Below, one piece after another: positions 36,153 through 50,001 of a stretch of 64,000 nt of DNA. The DNA lies in NCBI GenBank assembly GCA_038277395.1, contig CM076194.1:128779505-128843504 (forward strand), written 5' to 3'. Source of the DNA: Dryocosmus kuriphilus. Its lineage: Eukaryota > Arthropoda > Insecta > Hymenoptera > Cynipidae. Position 1 is the first letter of the stretch; each line of letters starts with the position of its first letter. Both the position numbers and the translations under genes were made by a program. The notes beneath the pieces were generated by a model. That model was not told the DNA's origin, did not search any database, and worked only from the letters and a program-made list of their open reading frames with translations.

Positions 36153-38039
36153 TATAACATTTAAAAATTTTTTTTTCGAAACAAACTGTCTGTACCGGTC
36201 GGTCTTTGTTCTCTATGGATTATGTATAAAAAAAAAAAAAACTAGACAAAAATATTCAACCGTTTGCCCTTATATAATCTTATACAAAAGATTTCCAGAG
36301 AATTTCCAGGGCCCCTTAACCACTTTCCCTGAATCTATTTCTGTTCTAATATATGGCCCTCCCCAATTATTATTCCAAAACTGCAAAGTCAGATTTAGAA
36401 GTCGAACCTGGGATAAGGATTATTGTTACGTATAAAGAGCATATAGACAATAATTGTGGTGTCATAATAAAAATTATGAATTTATATAAATTCATATAAA
36501 GAGTTACAATTATCTAAGAAAAAAAAAAGAAAAAAAAAATTACGAAACCAGAACGCTAATTGTAGTTTTTAATAATTTTTTTTTTAGAACATTATTAATT
36601 TCTACAAAACTTGCATTTTACCAGAGGAATTGCATTTTACTTGATTTTTCTACGAGTACCTATTGAGATATGGAAAATTTTCAGATTTATGGAAAATGGC
36701 GTGAGAGGGATAGGTATAATATGGGGAAAACTGACAACATTTAAAGGATTTTCTAAACGGAAGGTGGTCGTCCGGTCATACTAAAATAAACTATTACCAA
36801 TAAACTTTCTTCTTGCCTCGCGCATTTTTTAATAAATTGGAACTTTTTATTTTTAGAGAAACCGTTGCCATTTTGTAAATTTTAAAATATTTTAAAATTT
36901 TTGAAGTGAATTTTTAAAACAGTGTCAAATCCCTTAACTGCTTAAACAGAATTAAAAATAAAAGATAAATATCTTTATTAGTTAACAAAAATATAGTATT
37001 TAAAAAGAAGGACGGCACACAAAATCAGCGGTGGCTTTTCGGTCAAATTGGCTAATTAATTTTGCTGAGCATCTCGTGAAGCATCACAAATCCGAGTTTC
37101 AGACAATTTGACCGAAAGGCCTTTTATTTTTCAAAGATTTTGTGCGTACCCGTGGTTCCTTTCGTAAAGGTTGTTCACACTTGGCAACCCATCTTAAAAG
37201 TTTCCTAATGTGAAAAGTACAAATTTGAGCAAAATTGAACGTTACCCACTTGTACTATAAGTAAGTGCGGATTCCTGTCTAGGACCTTTGTAATTAGATA
37301 TTAAATGAGAGCATTTTTTGTCACATAAAAGTTTTGCTATATTAGTTACATAATAAGAAGAAGTGTTATATTCTTTTTGAAATGAAGCGTAGGTTGAATC
37401 GATCTGCACGCGATCTAAAATCCCCATCCGTGTGCACGTGTGCATTCAATATGAAACGGTTCCTGGAGGTAAAACGAGGGATATTTTATATGACGTTTCA
37501 TTTTTCAACATATGATAGGGAACGATTCTTGCGTGTAAAATAGTACGTGTTAAGCTTACTGACAAAAGAATGCCTCAGGTAGGTATAGTAAGTAGGACGT
37601 AGGTCGTATAGGTACTAGGTACGTGGCTGGTTTCAGAACTCAGGTAAACTAAGCCAGGTACGCCAGGTGGTGTGTCTCTTTTGTTTATGATTTCCCTCTC
37701 TCTCACTCTCCTTGCTCGCTTCTCGTCTGTTTTTTTTCTCTTCACCGACCACAGCTGTTTCCCTGTTCATCAAAGGGAACGGGGGAACTCGCCCTCGTTG
37801 TCACCACCAGTATGCCCCGTACTCGCCTGTCGTGAACACATGGGCACATGTCCCACTATAAAATCAATATATCTTATGTTGCTGTAGTATGGTGACTCGA
37901 TAAAATCGTCGGCAGTGCGTAAACAGGAGGACTGCACTGCTTGCAGGGGAAATAAAAAAAGAGTTTCAGTGAGCTTCTGAGGAGGAAAAACTAAAGTTGG
38001 CCTAAATTTGGCTGTAGGTCTTCAAATCAGATACTTATT

Positions 38040-38543
38040 TAGGGTTACCAGATGGGCCTCGTGTGCGAAAATCAGTAAATAGGTTCACTACTCTCCCACC
38101 CCCTCCTTCAGCGATCACCAAATTTGAGTATGGTTGTAACTGAATATTATAGTTTTCTTGTAAGCTGAGCAGCTTGATTATATCTTTTTTTAGGGATTTG
38201 GTTACAAAAAACATATTTCAGAGTCAGGGATGATAATTTATATTTCACGTAACAATTTGTGATATTGAAGGACATGGTCAGAATTTTAATAGCCATATGC
38301 ATTATGCGCGCATTGTAAACATATACTCACAACTTCAAAAGTCACTATGATTTTTCGATATTCGATTGTTAAAGCATACATTAATATGGAACATATTGAT
38401 TATAAAGTCGGGGCAAGTAAGCCGAATTTATAGCCGTTTTTCAGGTAAATCAGTAAAATTTCTGGAAAAATCGAGTAAATCAGTAAAAAACTTCGGAAAT
38501 CAGTAAATTTAACTGATAAATCAGGTAAATATGGTAACCCTAC
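38040..38543. mobile_element. hAT-like MITE, copy B
   Basis: TAGGGTTACCAGATGG start and ggtaaccctac end with acttatt on both sides, as in copy A. About 20 bp longer through insertions. Confidence 0.65.
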
Positions 38544-40351
38544 ACTTATTATAATTTTTGAATTCAACAATTGAATTGTTATTGAAAATTGAACTTTTTC
38601 TCCAAAACAAAATTCTTGTAAAAATTGTTTATGCCTCGGTTTATGCGTATCCTTAAAATACTCTGAAAGCCTTAGAATTTAGATCGAGCCTTAGATTTAC
38701 ATTTATTTATTTTATTTCAAAGCTGGTTTTGATTAATTTAAGAATTTTTAATAAACCAATCCTGAAAGGACTAATACTAATAGCAGAATAATTCATATTT
38801 AGCGAGCCTCAGCTTTCTAGAAAACTAGATATATTGGAATATTAATTTCAAAATCTGATAGTTTTAGGAATTTAAATAAAGAACCTTAAAAATGAGAAAC
38901 ATTTTATTTTTTTATTCTATAACATTCCGTTTTTAATTAACGAAGTATCTATTTACTTAATTATTGTTCCAGCTTTTGCGACCGTATATGTATTTAAGGA
39001 CCTGGCGGAAGGGACAGCTGATCCACCTTCCCTTTTCAGCTACGCCAATCAAGTTAAAAAGATTTTTTCGTATTGATTCTGAAAAAATGGATGACTAACC
39101 ACGGCCTTTGATTGTAAGATCTTTTTTTTGTTTTTATTCTATAGCACTTTTTAAAGTTCGATAGTTAAAAATCAAGAGTTTTGAAAATATTTTAAACTTG
39201 AAATAGAAACTTTTTCAAAGATTCATAAACAGGTATCTGCTGCAGTAAATGCCTAAATTGTAAAATCTGAAATACATTTAGCAGTAAGCATAAAATTCAA
39301 AAATCTGAAGAGAATGAAGCGTTCTGAACTTGATTATGGGTCCTTCACTACTACCTACGGAAGTCCTAAATTGTCCAAATGGTTCCAGTTCTTTGTGCAA
39401 AGGTTTCTCTGTCAGGGACATATATTTATGATGCCCTGTAAATCACGATATGCATCTTTTGTTAACAATTTGCAAATGTAGCTGGAAATTCAAGACTGAA
39501 TTTGAATAGAAGCAATTTTATTATTTTATTTTTAATTTATCATTTATTATGCCTTATTTCTTTAAAAAATTGTCCAGTGTTTAGTAATTTTAAAGCTAAG
39601 TGAACTGACTATATCCATATACGTCCTATTACTGTCGTGTATCTAAATCTAAATGTACTTAAAAATAAAAAATTAGGATATCTTACGATTTAAATAAATG
39701 AAAGCTTATTTTTAAATATAAAAACAAATTTAATATAATGTGTAGATGTATTTGGATTTAAAAAGTACAATCTAAAAAATTATTGGACAACTATTTCTAA
39801 AAAACTGTCTTGAGTTGAACTTTAATAAGAAAGTGTTTTGAAATAAATATTGAAACTATCAGAAGGAATTGTGCTTGATTTTCAAAAAATCTGGAGTGTT
39901 TATATTAAAATATGAGTAATTATAGAGAACCTAAAGATAGCGTCAGAATATGGAGGATTTCTTCGATTTTGATTTGTTGAATTCTTGGACGATGAGCGGA
40001 CTCCATCCGAGTATAACCAAGTCAAGCTTTGTTTAACCTTCGACGATCGAACTATATAAATCTTAACCAATTCTATCTCTCTATAATCAAATAGGTGTAA
40101 ACTTGACTATTGTTTTCTGGTTTAAGACAACCAGGAATTCTGGTTCAAGTAAACAGATATTGTGTTATTTTTACTCAGAACAATCAAGTTAAAACAACTA
40201 GGAATTCTCGTTAAATCAACCGAGAAAAAAAAGTAAGAACACTATTTAACCAGAATTGTGGTTGGCTAAAACTAAAAGCTACCAGGGTTCGAATCCAGGC
40301 TCCCGCCTCCCGACCTCACGCTGCGCTGGGGGGGGGGGGGCTATTGTACGC

Positions 40352-42872
40352 TGTAATCCAATGCATTTAGAGTATTTTAGAGTATTTAGACGAAATTTGA
40401 TAAAAGAAACGAAAAAATTTACGGATGAAAACTTTTGGACGCAGTTAAGTGCCATCCGTGGAGGAAATAAGAAATCTACAGTTTTGCCCCTTAAATTTGT
40501 GCCGGAACAGTTCACTATCTTGGATTTTGTGTTTTGTTCATTTTTGACAAGTTGCAAACGAGTATTTTGCAGTGTTAGATAAACAATTTAACGACTAATT
40601 TGTTCCCAAGATATCTCTACAATGTTTGTCTAAACAATAATTGGTGCGAAAAAACATTATTTATGCTGAATAATAATTCAAAAAGATAAAATCTTTATGA
40701 AATTGCGCATTTTTTCAACTTTCCGAACCCTTGAACTTCATGGAATTAAAAATAATGACGTACAATTGAATTGCAAAGGTGGAGAGACGCAAGCCCCACA
40801 TCTTTCGTGAGAAAGCAATTGTCCGTATGCATAAGATCACGCCGGAACGCGCTCAACACCGGCGCTGAGGGACGGCGAGCGCGTTTAGCACAACAGGACA
40901 GCGAAAGCGACACACACTTTAATTTTTTCAAACAAAAAAATTTACGGATGAAAAATTTTGACGCAGTTATGCGCTATCCGTGGAGGAGATCAAGCATCCA
41001 CAGTTTTGCCCCTAAATTTGTTCCCGGAACATTCCGCCATCTTGGATTTTGTGTTTTTGTTAATTTTTCTCAATTTGTACGCGTATTTTGCATTTCTCGA
41101 TAAAAAATATAAGGAGCAAATTTGTTACCAATATAATTCTCTATAATATTTGTCTAAACAATTTTGTTGAAAAAATATTATATTATGTAATAATAAGCAA
41201 AAGTATGAAAAATTAGGAAAAGTGGCACAGTTTTTTCAGACTTTGAACCTTGGGTATTAAAAAAATCTGCCCGCTTTGCTGGGGAACATTCTCATCGCGC
41301 GCTCTCGCGCAGCAGTTTTGTGCGCGCTACGGCGCGCGTCTGATGGCACGATGGCAAGGATCAAACCATTTGATCAGGGTAATTGTGGTAATTTTTTATG
41401 CTTAATCTTTCAAACAAGCCTACATTTTTCTAATGAAATTATTAAATTTAAAGTTTTTATTAAAAATTACAAAATGAAATTTTTTTACTTAAGGCTCTAT
41501 CGACCTTAAGGAATACGATCTCATCATGACACTCGCGCTTCGCGCTCGAATCCGAACCTAATTTTTTTTCCATTGTAGGAATGGTAAAGGTTACTTTTTA
41601 GTTGCGATCTTCCAAATTTTCACAATGCAGGGATTTCGCGAATTCTTAAAATACAATCTTATAGGCTCGACACACTCGCAACCGCTTCGCGCTCGACAAT
41701 TATATTTAGTTTACTAAATCCATTGCGTAGATAAGAACATTTTTTTGTGATATCATCGAATTTTTAACCAATGCAAGGTTTTTTTTGATTTATAAAAAGT
41801 ATCGCGGATGAGTCTTATTAAAATCTTAAAAATTTGGTAGCTTTTTCTAATGTGAACAACCTTCTGCTTTCTCCCCCATATTTTTTTTTTCCTCATATTC
41901 TTCTGCATATTTTTTAGCTGAAAGTTGGATATCTTTTTATATTTATGTACCAATATTTCTTCACAATACAGCTACTCACAACTATGGCGAGTTTGAACAA
42001 AAAAATTAAATAATATAGAAATATTGTAGATGTAATTGAGGTGAAACGCTTTGTACATTATCATGTTCTTTTGTATCTGGCATATTTTTGTCGGGAAATT
42101 TGAATTTTGATTTTTTAATACGGTTATTTTTCGCATTAAAACCAAAACGGTGAATGTTTATCAAAAAATAGTTAAATCAAATTTCCAGATCCTTTTGATC
42201 GTGAACATTTTTTTTCCGTATCTCAATATTTCTGGCGCGGAAACTACAGTTTGTTTATTTTAATAACATTTCTTCGATCGACAAAAGAAAAACCTGTGCA
42301 CTTTAGTCAAGAAATAGTTAGATCAAATTTTGTAGATCCGGGTTTGAGCTAAAAAATTTACAGTTTATTATACCTAATCTGTTTCGTATCTATGAATAAG
42401 TTTTAGCGGGAATCACATGGATTTCTTGATGCTGTGAATAACATTTTTTTAGATGGATACGACCAATTAACTTATGGATTAAAACCAAACCGTGGCACTT
42501 TGATCAAAAGAATGGTTTACACAAATAAAATTTCTAGATCCTTTCACAGGTGAAACTATCTTTTAGTTTTATAACCATATTTTGTGCATATCTTGATATT
42601 CTGAGTTCTAGAGCCGGAGAACGGGATTTTTTATATTTTGTGTAATTACACGTTTTCATCGCGATGCCTAAAACCATAAACACCGTTCGTTTTACAAAAA
42701 ACGGCTTGTTTACACGAACTCGTCCCTTCTTTTTACACTTTACAGAAGAAGAAGTGTTAGCCAAAATGCACTATCCAATCCGATGTCAGTCTCTGTCGAA
42801 AGTTTATCGTGAAACACAAAGCGACTATTTTGATTCTTTGACAACGCAACAACGACAACGACGACCAGACAA
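40352..42872. mobile_element. Complex fold-back element, copy B, cut by the palindrome centre
   Basis: The left arm (about 40,352-40,920), tandem arm copy and middle array match 14,239-16,740 with many errors. The right arm is missing, because the sequence turns back on itself at the centre. Confidence 0.65.
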
Positions 42873-43300
42873 CCATAATCGTTTGGCACAGACAGGCTGG
42901 TTAAGCGCTACTCGTAAAACCCTTGACTTTTTACACTGGATTCAAGAGAGTCATGCCAACAAGTCGTGGATGCACAACAGGACAGCGAACAGCGACACAT
43001 AACTCATTTCAACACCCACCGCGCCGCCAGAGGTAAAGTTTTCCGGCCGCGTTTTTTTTTTTTAAACCGTGGTCTTCCCCAGGAAGGCCTTAATACGTCG
43101 TATTGGAAAAATTGTGTTGCTGCATAAAATCTGTAGGGGAATTGACTCCCCTTACAACCTTTGCTATTTATAAATATGCCCTTTATTACATTCTCATCTC
43201 AATGAGAAGGTATTAGTTTTTATCTTTTTGAAAAACTGACTTTTCGCGGATTTCATGAAATCTCGACGTTTCATTGACCCCCTGGAATCCGAATAATAAG
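42873..43300. other. Palindrome centre (spacer)
   Basis: 42,873-42,972 resembles 42,690-42,790 and 16,580-16,660 (ggctggttaa, ctttttacact), an apparent local re-copy. From 42,973 (gcacaacaggacagcga) the sequence is the reverse complement of 17,063 downward. 42,973-43,300 has no partner in the left arm. Confidence 0.65.
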
Positions 43301-45896
43301 GTTTTACGTTTAGTGTCTGTCTGGTCGTTCTTGTTGGTCGTCGGTTGTCGTCTGTCGTCGTATTTAGACTGTGGACCACGATTACTTACGAATGGACTAA
43401 TCGGATTGGATGCGCCTTGGCAATACTTCTTTAAAGTGTTAAAAAGTACGGACGAGTTCGGTTATCCAGCCCACACTCTTGTCCAACGGTTATGGTTTAT
43501 CATCAAAAACATCAAGAAACGGTTTTAAAAAAAAACGGGTTTTCACAAAACTTCCACAAAAAAAATCCGTTTTTTCGGCCTAAAACTATACGAGATTTCA
43601 CAAAATATGTATATAACTCTAAAATTGTTCATCTCAAAAAAAATCTATAATTTGGTCTTAAAGCTGTTTTTTGATTAAAATGGACGGTTTTTTGTTTTAA
43701 TCGAGTGAAAAGTTATTAAAATTAAAAAACTGTGTTTTTCCGCCAAAATATTCAAGATATCCGTGAAAAAAATGGTAATAACCAAAGTTGTTCATCTTTG
43801 AAAAGATCTATAAATTTTGTTTATTAACCCAATTTTTTGATCAAATGTTACCGTTTTGAGTTTTTACTCATAAAAAAATGGTTCTTATCCATCAAAAAAC
43901 GGTTTTCACCAAAATCGAAAAAATCCATTCTTGGGACTAAACTATGCAAAAATACGCAAAATATGTATATTACTTAAATTGTTCATCTTAAAAAAAATCT
44001 ACGAATTTTGTCTTAACTGTTTTTTTGATAAAAGTGCGGTGTTTCTTTTAATCGAAGAAATGTTATTAAACATAAGAAAACTGTGGTTTCCCGCCAAAAT
44101 ATTCAAGATACGAAAAAAAATGATAATAAACAAAATTGTTCAGCTCAAAAGGATCTACAAAATTTGATTTAAACTATTTTTTGATAGAATGCACCGTTTT
44201 GGTTTTTAATCGAAAAAAACGCTATAAAAAAAATCAAAAATTTAAATTTCCTGCCAAAATATGCAAGATACAAAGGAAATGATAATGAACAAAGTTGTTC
44301 AACTCAAAAAGATCTACAAAAGTGCTACCTATATTTTTTTGTAAAGATCGCATAGTTTTTGAGTTATTCGAGAAATATGTTACTAAATATAAAAATATCC
44401 ACTTTTCAGCAAAAATATGCAAGATATGAGAAAATATGAAGAAGCAGAATTGTTCACATTGGAAAAAAGCTACAAATTTTATTTATAAGACTCATCGCTT
44501 TACTTTTATAAATCAAAAACCTGCATTGTAAAAATTCGAAAAATCACAAAAAAATTTACTAATCTACAATGGATTTAAAAAACAAATTAATTGTCGAGCG
44601 CGAAAGCGCGAGTGTCGTTATAAGAATGTATTTTAAGAATCGAAATTCTGCATTGTGAAAATTTGGAAGATCACAAAAAAAAACTTTACCATTCTACAAT
44701 GGAAAAAAAATTAGGTGTCGAGCGCGAAGCGCGAGTGTCATGATGAGAATGTATTCCTTAACGTCGATAGAGCCTTAAGTAAAAAAATTTCTTTTGTAAT
44801 TTTTAATAGAATTTAAATTTAATAATTTCATTAGAAAAATGTAGGTGGTTTGAAAGATTAAAATAAAAATTACCAAATTACACTGATCAATGGTTTGATC
44901 TTGCCATCGTGCCATCAGACGCGCGCCGTAGGCGCGCTCATACTTCGCGCGAAGCGCGCGATGAGAATGTCCCCGCAAAGCGGGCAGATTTTTTTAATAC
45001 AAAGGGTTCAAAAGTTGAAAAAACTGTGCCACTTTCCTAATTTTTCATTACTTTTGCTTATTATTAGCAATAAATAATATTTTTTCAACAATATTGTTTA
45101 GACAAATATTATAGAGAATTATATTGGTAACAAATTTGCTCCTTTATATTTTTTATCGAGAAATGCAAAATACGCGTACAAATTGAGAAAAATTAACAAA
45201 AACACAAAATCCAAGATGGCGGAATGTTCCGGAAACAAATTTAGGGGCAAAACTGTGGATGCTTGATCTCCTCCACGGATAGCGCATAACTGCGTCAAAA
45301 TTTTTCATCCGTAAATTTTTTTGTTTGAAAAAAATTAAAGTGTGTGTCGCTTTCGCTGTCCTGTTGTGCTAAACGCGCTCGCCGTCCCTCAGCGCCGTGT
45401 TGAGAGCGTTCCCGGCCGTGATCTACATGCCATACGGAAAAATTGTTTCTACGAAAGATGTGGGGAATTGAGTCCTCTACAACTTTGCCATTAAATTGTG
45501 TCACTTATTTTTAATACAAGGGTTCGAAAGTTGAAAAAACTGCGCCAATTTCCTAATTTTTCATACTTTTTGCTTATTATTAGCAATAAATAATGTTTTT
45601 CGAACAATATTGTTTAGACAAACATTGTAGAGAATTATATTGGAAACAAATTTGCTCGTTAAATTTGTTATCGAAAAATGCAAAATACACGTGCAAATTG
45701 ACAAAAATGAACAAAAACACAAAATCCAAGATAGTGAACTGTTCCGGGGCACAAATTTAGGGGCAAAACTGTAGATTTCTTATTTCCTCCACGGATGGCA
45801 CATAACTGCGTCCAAAGTTTTCATCCGTAAATTTTTTCGTTTCTTTTATCAAATTTCGTCTAAATACTCTAAATACTCTAAATGCATTGGATTACA
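43300..45896. mobile_element. Complex fold-back element, copy C, cut by the palindrome centre
   Basis: Reverse counterpart of 14,239-16,750. The GC hairpins occur at 44,593-44,613, 44,718-44,738 and 44,920-44,960. The outer arm ends at about 45,896 (aatgcattggatta), followed by a C run at 45,910-45,927. Confidence 0.68.
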
Positions 45897-47663
45897 GCGT
45901 ACAATAGCCCCCCCCCCCCCCCCCCCCAGCGCAGCGTGAGGGTCGGGAGGCGGGAGCCTGGATACGAACCTCCTGGTAGCTTTTAGTTTAGCCAACCACA
46001 ATTCTGGTTAAATATGTTCTTACTTTTTTTTCTGGTTGATTTAACGAGAATTCTAGTTGTTTTAACTTGATGTTCTGAGTAAAATAACCACAATTCTGGT
46101 TACTTGAACCAGAATTCTGGTTGTCTTAACCAGAAAAAATAGTCAAGTTTACACCTATTTGATTATAGAGAGATAGAATTGGTTAAGATTTTATAGTTCG
46201 ATCGTCGAAGTTAAACAAAGCTTGACTTGGTTATACTCGGATGGAGTCCGTCGTCCAAGAATTCAACAAATCAAAATCGAAGAAATCCTCCATATTCTGA
46301 CGCTATCTTTAGGTTCTCTATAATTAACTCATATTTTATATAAACACTCCAGATTTTTTGAAAATCAAGCACAATTCCTTCTGATAGTTTCAATATTTAT
46401 TTCAAAACACTTTCTTATTAAAGTTCAACTCAAGACAGTTTTTAGAAACTAGTTGTCCAATAATTTTTAGATTGTACTTTTTAAATCCAAACTACATCTA
46501 CAACATTATATTAAATTTTTATATTTAAAAATAAGCTTTCATTTATTTAAAATCGTAAGATATCCTAATTTTTTATTTTAATACATTTAGAATTTAGATA
46601 CACGACAGTATAGGACTATATGGATATAGTCAGTTCACTTAGCTTTAAAATACTAAACACTGACAATTTTTTAAAGAAATAAGGCATAATAAAATGATAA
46701 ATTAAAAATAAAATAATAAAATTGCTTCTTTAAAATTTCAGTCTTGAATTTCCAGCTACATTTGCAAATTGTTAACAAAAGATGCATATCGTGATTTACA
46801 GGGCATCATAAAATATGTCCCTGACAGAAACCTTTGCACAAAGAACTGGAACCATTTGGACATTTAGGACTTCCGTAGGTAGTAGTGAAGGACCCATAAT
46901 CAAGTTCAGAACGCTTCATTTCTCTTCAGATTTTTGAATTTTATGCTTACTGCTAAAGGTATTTCAGATTTTACAATTTAGGCATTTACTGCAGCAGATA
47001 CCTGTTTATGAATCTTTGAAAAAGTTTCTATTTCAAGTTTAAAATATTTTCAAACTCTTGATTTTTAACTATCGGAACTTAAAAAGTGCTATAGAATAAA
47101 AAAAAAGATCTTACAATCAAAGGCCGTGGTTAGTCATCCATTTTTTCAGAATCAATACCTAAAATCTTTTTAACTTGATTGGCGAAGCTGGAAAAGGGAA
47201 GGAGGATCAGCTGTCCCTTCCGCCAGGTCCTAAATACATATACGCGTCGCAAAAGCTGGAACAATAATTAAGTAAATAGATACTTCGTTAATTAAAAACG
47301 GATGTTATAGAATAAAAAAAAAAATGTTTCTCATTTTAAAGGTTCTTTATTTAAATTCCTAAAACTATCAGATTTGAAATTAAATTCCAATATATCTAGA
47401 TTCTAGAAAGCTCGCTAAAAAGAAAATTCTGCTATTAGTATTAGTCTTTCAGATTGGTTTATTAAAATTCTTAAATTAATCAAAACCAGCTTTGAAATAA
47501 AAAATAAATGTAAAATCTAAGGCTCGATCTAAATTCTAAGGCTTTCAGAGTATTTTAAGGATACGCATAAACCGAGGCATAAACATTTTTACAAGAATTT
47601 TGTTTTGGAGAAAAAGTTCAATTTTCAATAACAATTCAATTGTTGAATTAAAATATAATAAGT

Positions 47664-48145
47664 GTAGGGTTACCATATTTACTGATTTATCAGTAAATTT
47701 ACTGATTTCCGAAGTTTTTACTGATTTACTGATTTTTCCAGAAATTTACTGATTTACCTGAAAAACGGCTATATTCGGCTTACTTGCCCCGACTTTATAA
47801 TCAATATGTTCCATATTAATGTATGCTTTAACAATCGAATATCGAAATCTAGTGACTTTTGAAGTTGTGAGTATATGTACAATGCGCGCATAATGCATAT
47901 GGCTATTAAAATTCTGACCATGTCCTTCAATATCACAAATTGTTACGTGAAAAATAAATTATCATCCCTGACATGAAATATGTTTTTTGTAACCAAATCC
48001 CTAAAAAAGAGATATAATCAAGCTGCTCAGCTTACAAGAAAACTATAATATTCAGTTACAAATACTCAAATTTGGTGATCGAAGGAGGGGTGGGAGGTAG
48101 TGAACCTATTTACTGATTTCGCACGAGGCCCATCTGGTAACCCTA
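47664..48145. mobile_element. hAT-like MITE, copy C
   Basis: GTAGGGTTACCATATTTACT start and ccatctggtaaccctaaata end, 482 bp, reverse counterpart of 11,997-12,477. Confidence 0.65.
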
Positions 48146-50001
48146 AATAAGTATCTGATTTGAAGACCTACAGCCAAACTTAGGCCAACTTTAGTTTTGT
48201 CCTCCTCAGAAGCTCACTGAAACTCTTTTTTTTTTTCCCTGCAAGCAGTGCAGTCCTCTGTTTACGCACTGCCGCCGATTTTATCGAGTCACATACTACA
48301 GCACATAAGATATATTGATTTAAAGTGGGACATGTGCCCAGTGTTCACGACAGGGCGAGAACGGGGCTCTGGCTGGTTGACAACGAGGGAGAGTTCCCCG
48401 TTCCCTTTATGAACAGGGAAACAGCTGTTGGTCGGTGAAAGAGAAAAAAAACAGACGAGAAGCAGCAAGGAAGAGTGAGAGAGAGAGGGAAAATAAAAAA
48501 GAGACAACCACCTGGCGTACCTGGCTTACGTTTACCTGAGTTCTGAAACCAGCCAAGTACCTAGTACCTACGACCTACGTCCTACTTACTATACCTACCT
48601 GAGCATTCTTTTGTCAGAAAGCTTAACACGTACCTATTTACACGCAAGAATCGTTCCTATCATTGTTGAAAAATGAAACGTCATATAAATATCCCTCGTT
48701 TTACCTCCAGGAACGTTTCATATTGAATGCACAGTGCACACGGATGGGGATTTTAGATCGCGTGCAGAATCGATTCAACCTACGCTTCATTCAAAAAGAA
48801 TTATATCCTCTTCTATTATGTAACTAATATAGCAAAACTTTTACTGACAAAAAATGCTCCATTTACATATCTAATTACAAAGGTCTAGACAGGAATCCGC
48901 ACTTACTTATAGTCCAAGTGGTACACGTCAATTTTGCTCAAATTTGTACTTTTCACATTAGGAAACTTTTAAGATGGGTTGCCAAGTGTGAACAACCTTT
49001 ACGAAAGGACCACGGGTACGCACAAAATCTTTGAAAAATAAAAGGCCTTTCGGTCAAATTGTCTGAAAACTCGGATTTGTGATGCTTCACGAGATGCTCA
49101 GCAAAATTAATTAGCCAATTTGACCGAAAAGCCACCGCTGATTTTGTGTGCCGTCCTTCTTTTTAAATACTATATTTTGTTAACTAATAAAGATATTTAT
49201 CTTTTATTTTTAATTCTGTTAAGCAGTTAAGGGATTTGACACTGTTTAAAAATTCACTTCAAAAATTTTAAAATATTTAAAATTTACAAAATGGCAAACG
49301 GTTTCTCTAAAAATAAAAAGTTCCAATTTATTAAAAAATGCGCGAGGCAAGAAGAAAGTTTATTGGTAATAGTTTATTTTAGTATGACCGACGACCACCT
49401 TCCTTTAGAAAATCCTTTAAATGTTGTCAGTTTTCCCATATTATACCTATCTCTCACGCCATTTTCCATAAATCTGAAAATTTTCAATATCTCAATAGGT
49501 ACTCGTAGAAAAATCAAGTAAAATGCAATTCCTCTGGTAAAATGCAAGTTTTGTAGAAATTAATAAGGTTCTAAAAAAAAAATTATTAAAAACTACAATT
49601 AGGTTCTGGTTTCGTAATTTTTTTTCTTTTTTTTTTTCTTAGATAATTGTAACTCTTTATATGAATTTATATAAATTCATAATTTTATTATGACACCACA
49701 ATTATTGTCTATATGCTCTTTATACGTAACAATAATCCTTATCCCAGGTTCGACTTCTAAATCTGACTTTGCAGTTGAATAATAATTGGGGAGGGCCATA
49801 TATTAGAACAGAAAATAGATTCAGGGAAAGTGGTTAAGGGCCCTGGAAATTCTCTGGAAATCTTTTGTATAAGATTAATATAAGGGCAAACGGTTGAATA
49901 TTTTTGTCTAGTTTTTTTTTTTTTTTTTTACATAATCCATAGAGAACAAAGACGACCGGTACAGACAGTTTGTTTCGAAAAAAAAATTTTTAAATGTAAT
50001 A

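Larger units (their letters stand above)
25474..42872 (+). repeat. Copy B of the 17 kb block (forward, error-rich)
   Basis: Collinear with copy A at an offset that grows from about 25,700 to 26,130 because B carries many extra bases. Extra homopolymer runs stand out: a C-rich run at about 26,478-26,503, T runs at about 29,552-29,569 and 31,750-31,764. Indels are frequent at 27,400-32,300 and 36,700-42,872, but 32,600-36,400 is nearly clean. Every reading frame in this copy is broken. The pattern fits unpolished single-read sequence better than ageing. Confidence 0.9.

Noticed and set aside
40265..40300. A tRNA or SINE promoter from the B-box-like word ggttcgaatcc
   Set aside because: The cleaner copies A and C read ggttcgtatcc, the upstream A-box-like word is too close, and no cloverleaf can be drawn.
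1..42872. An LTR retrotransposon, from the long direct repeats A and B
   Set aside because: The repeats are 17 kb, full of other transposons, and enclose no gag, protease, reverse transcriptase or integrase.
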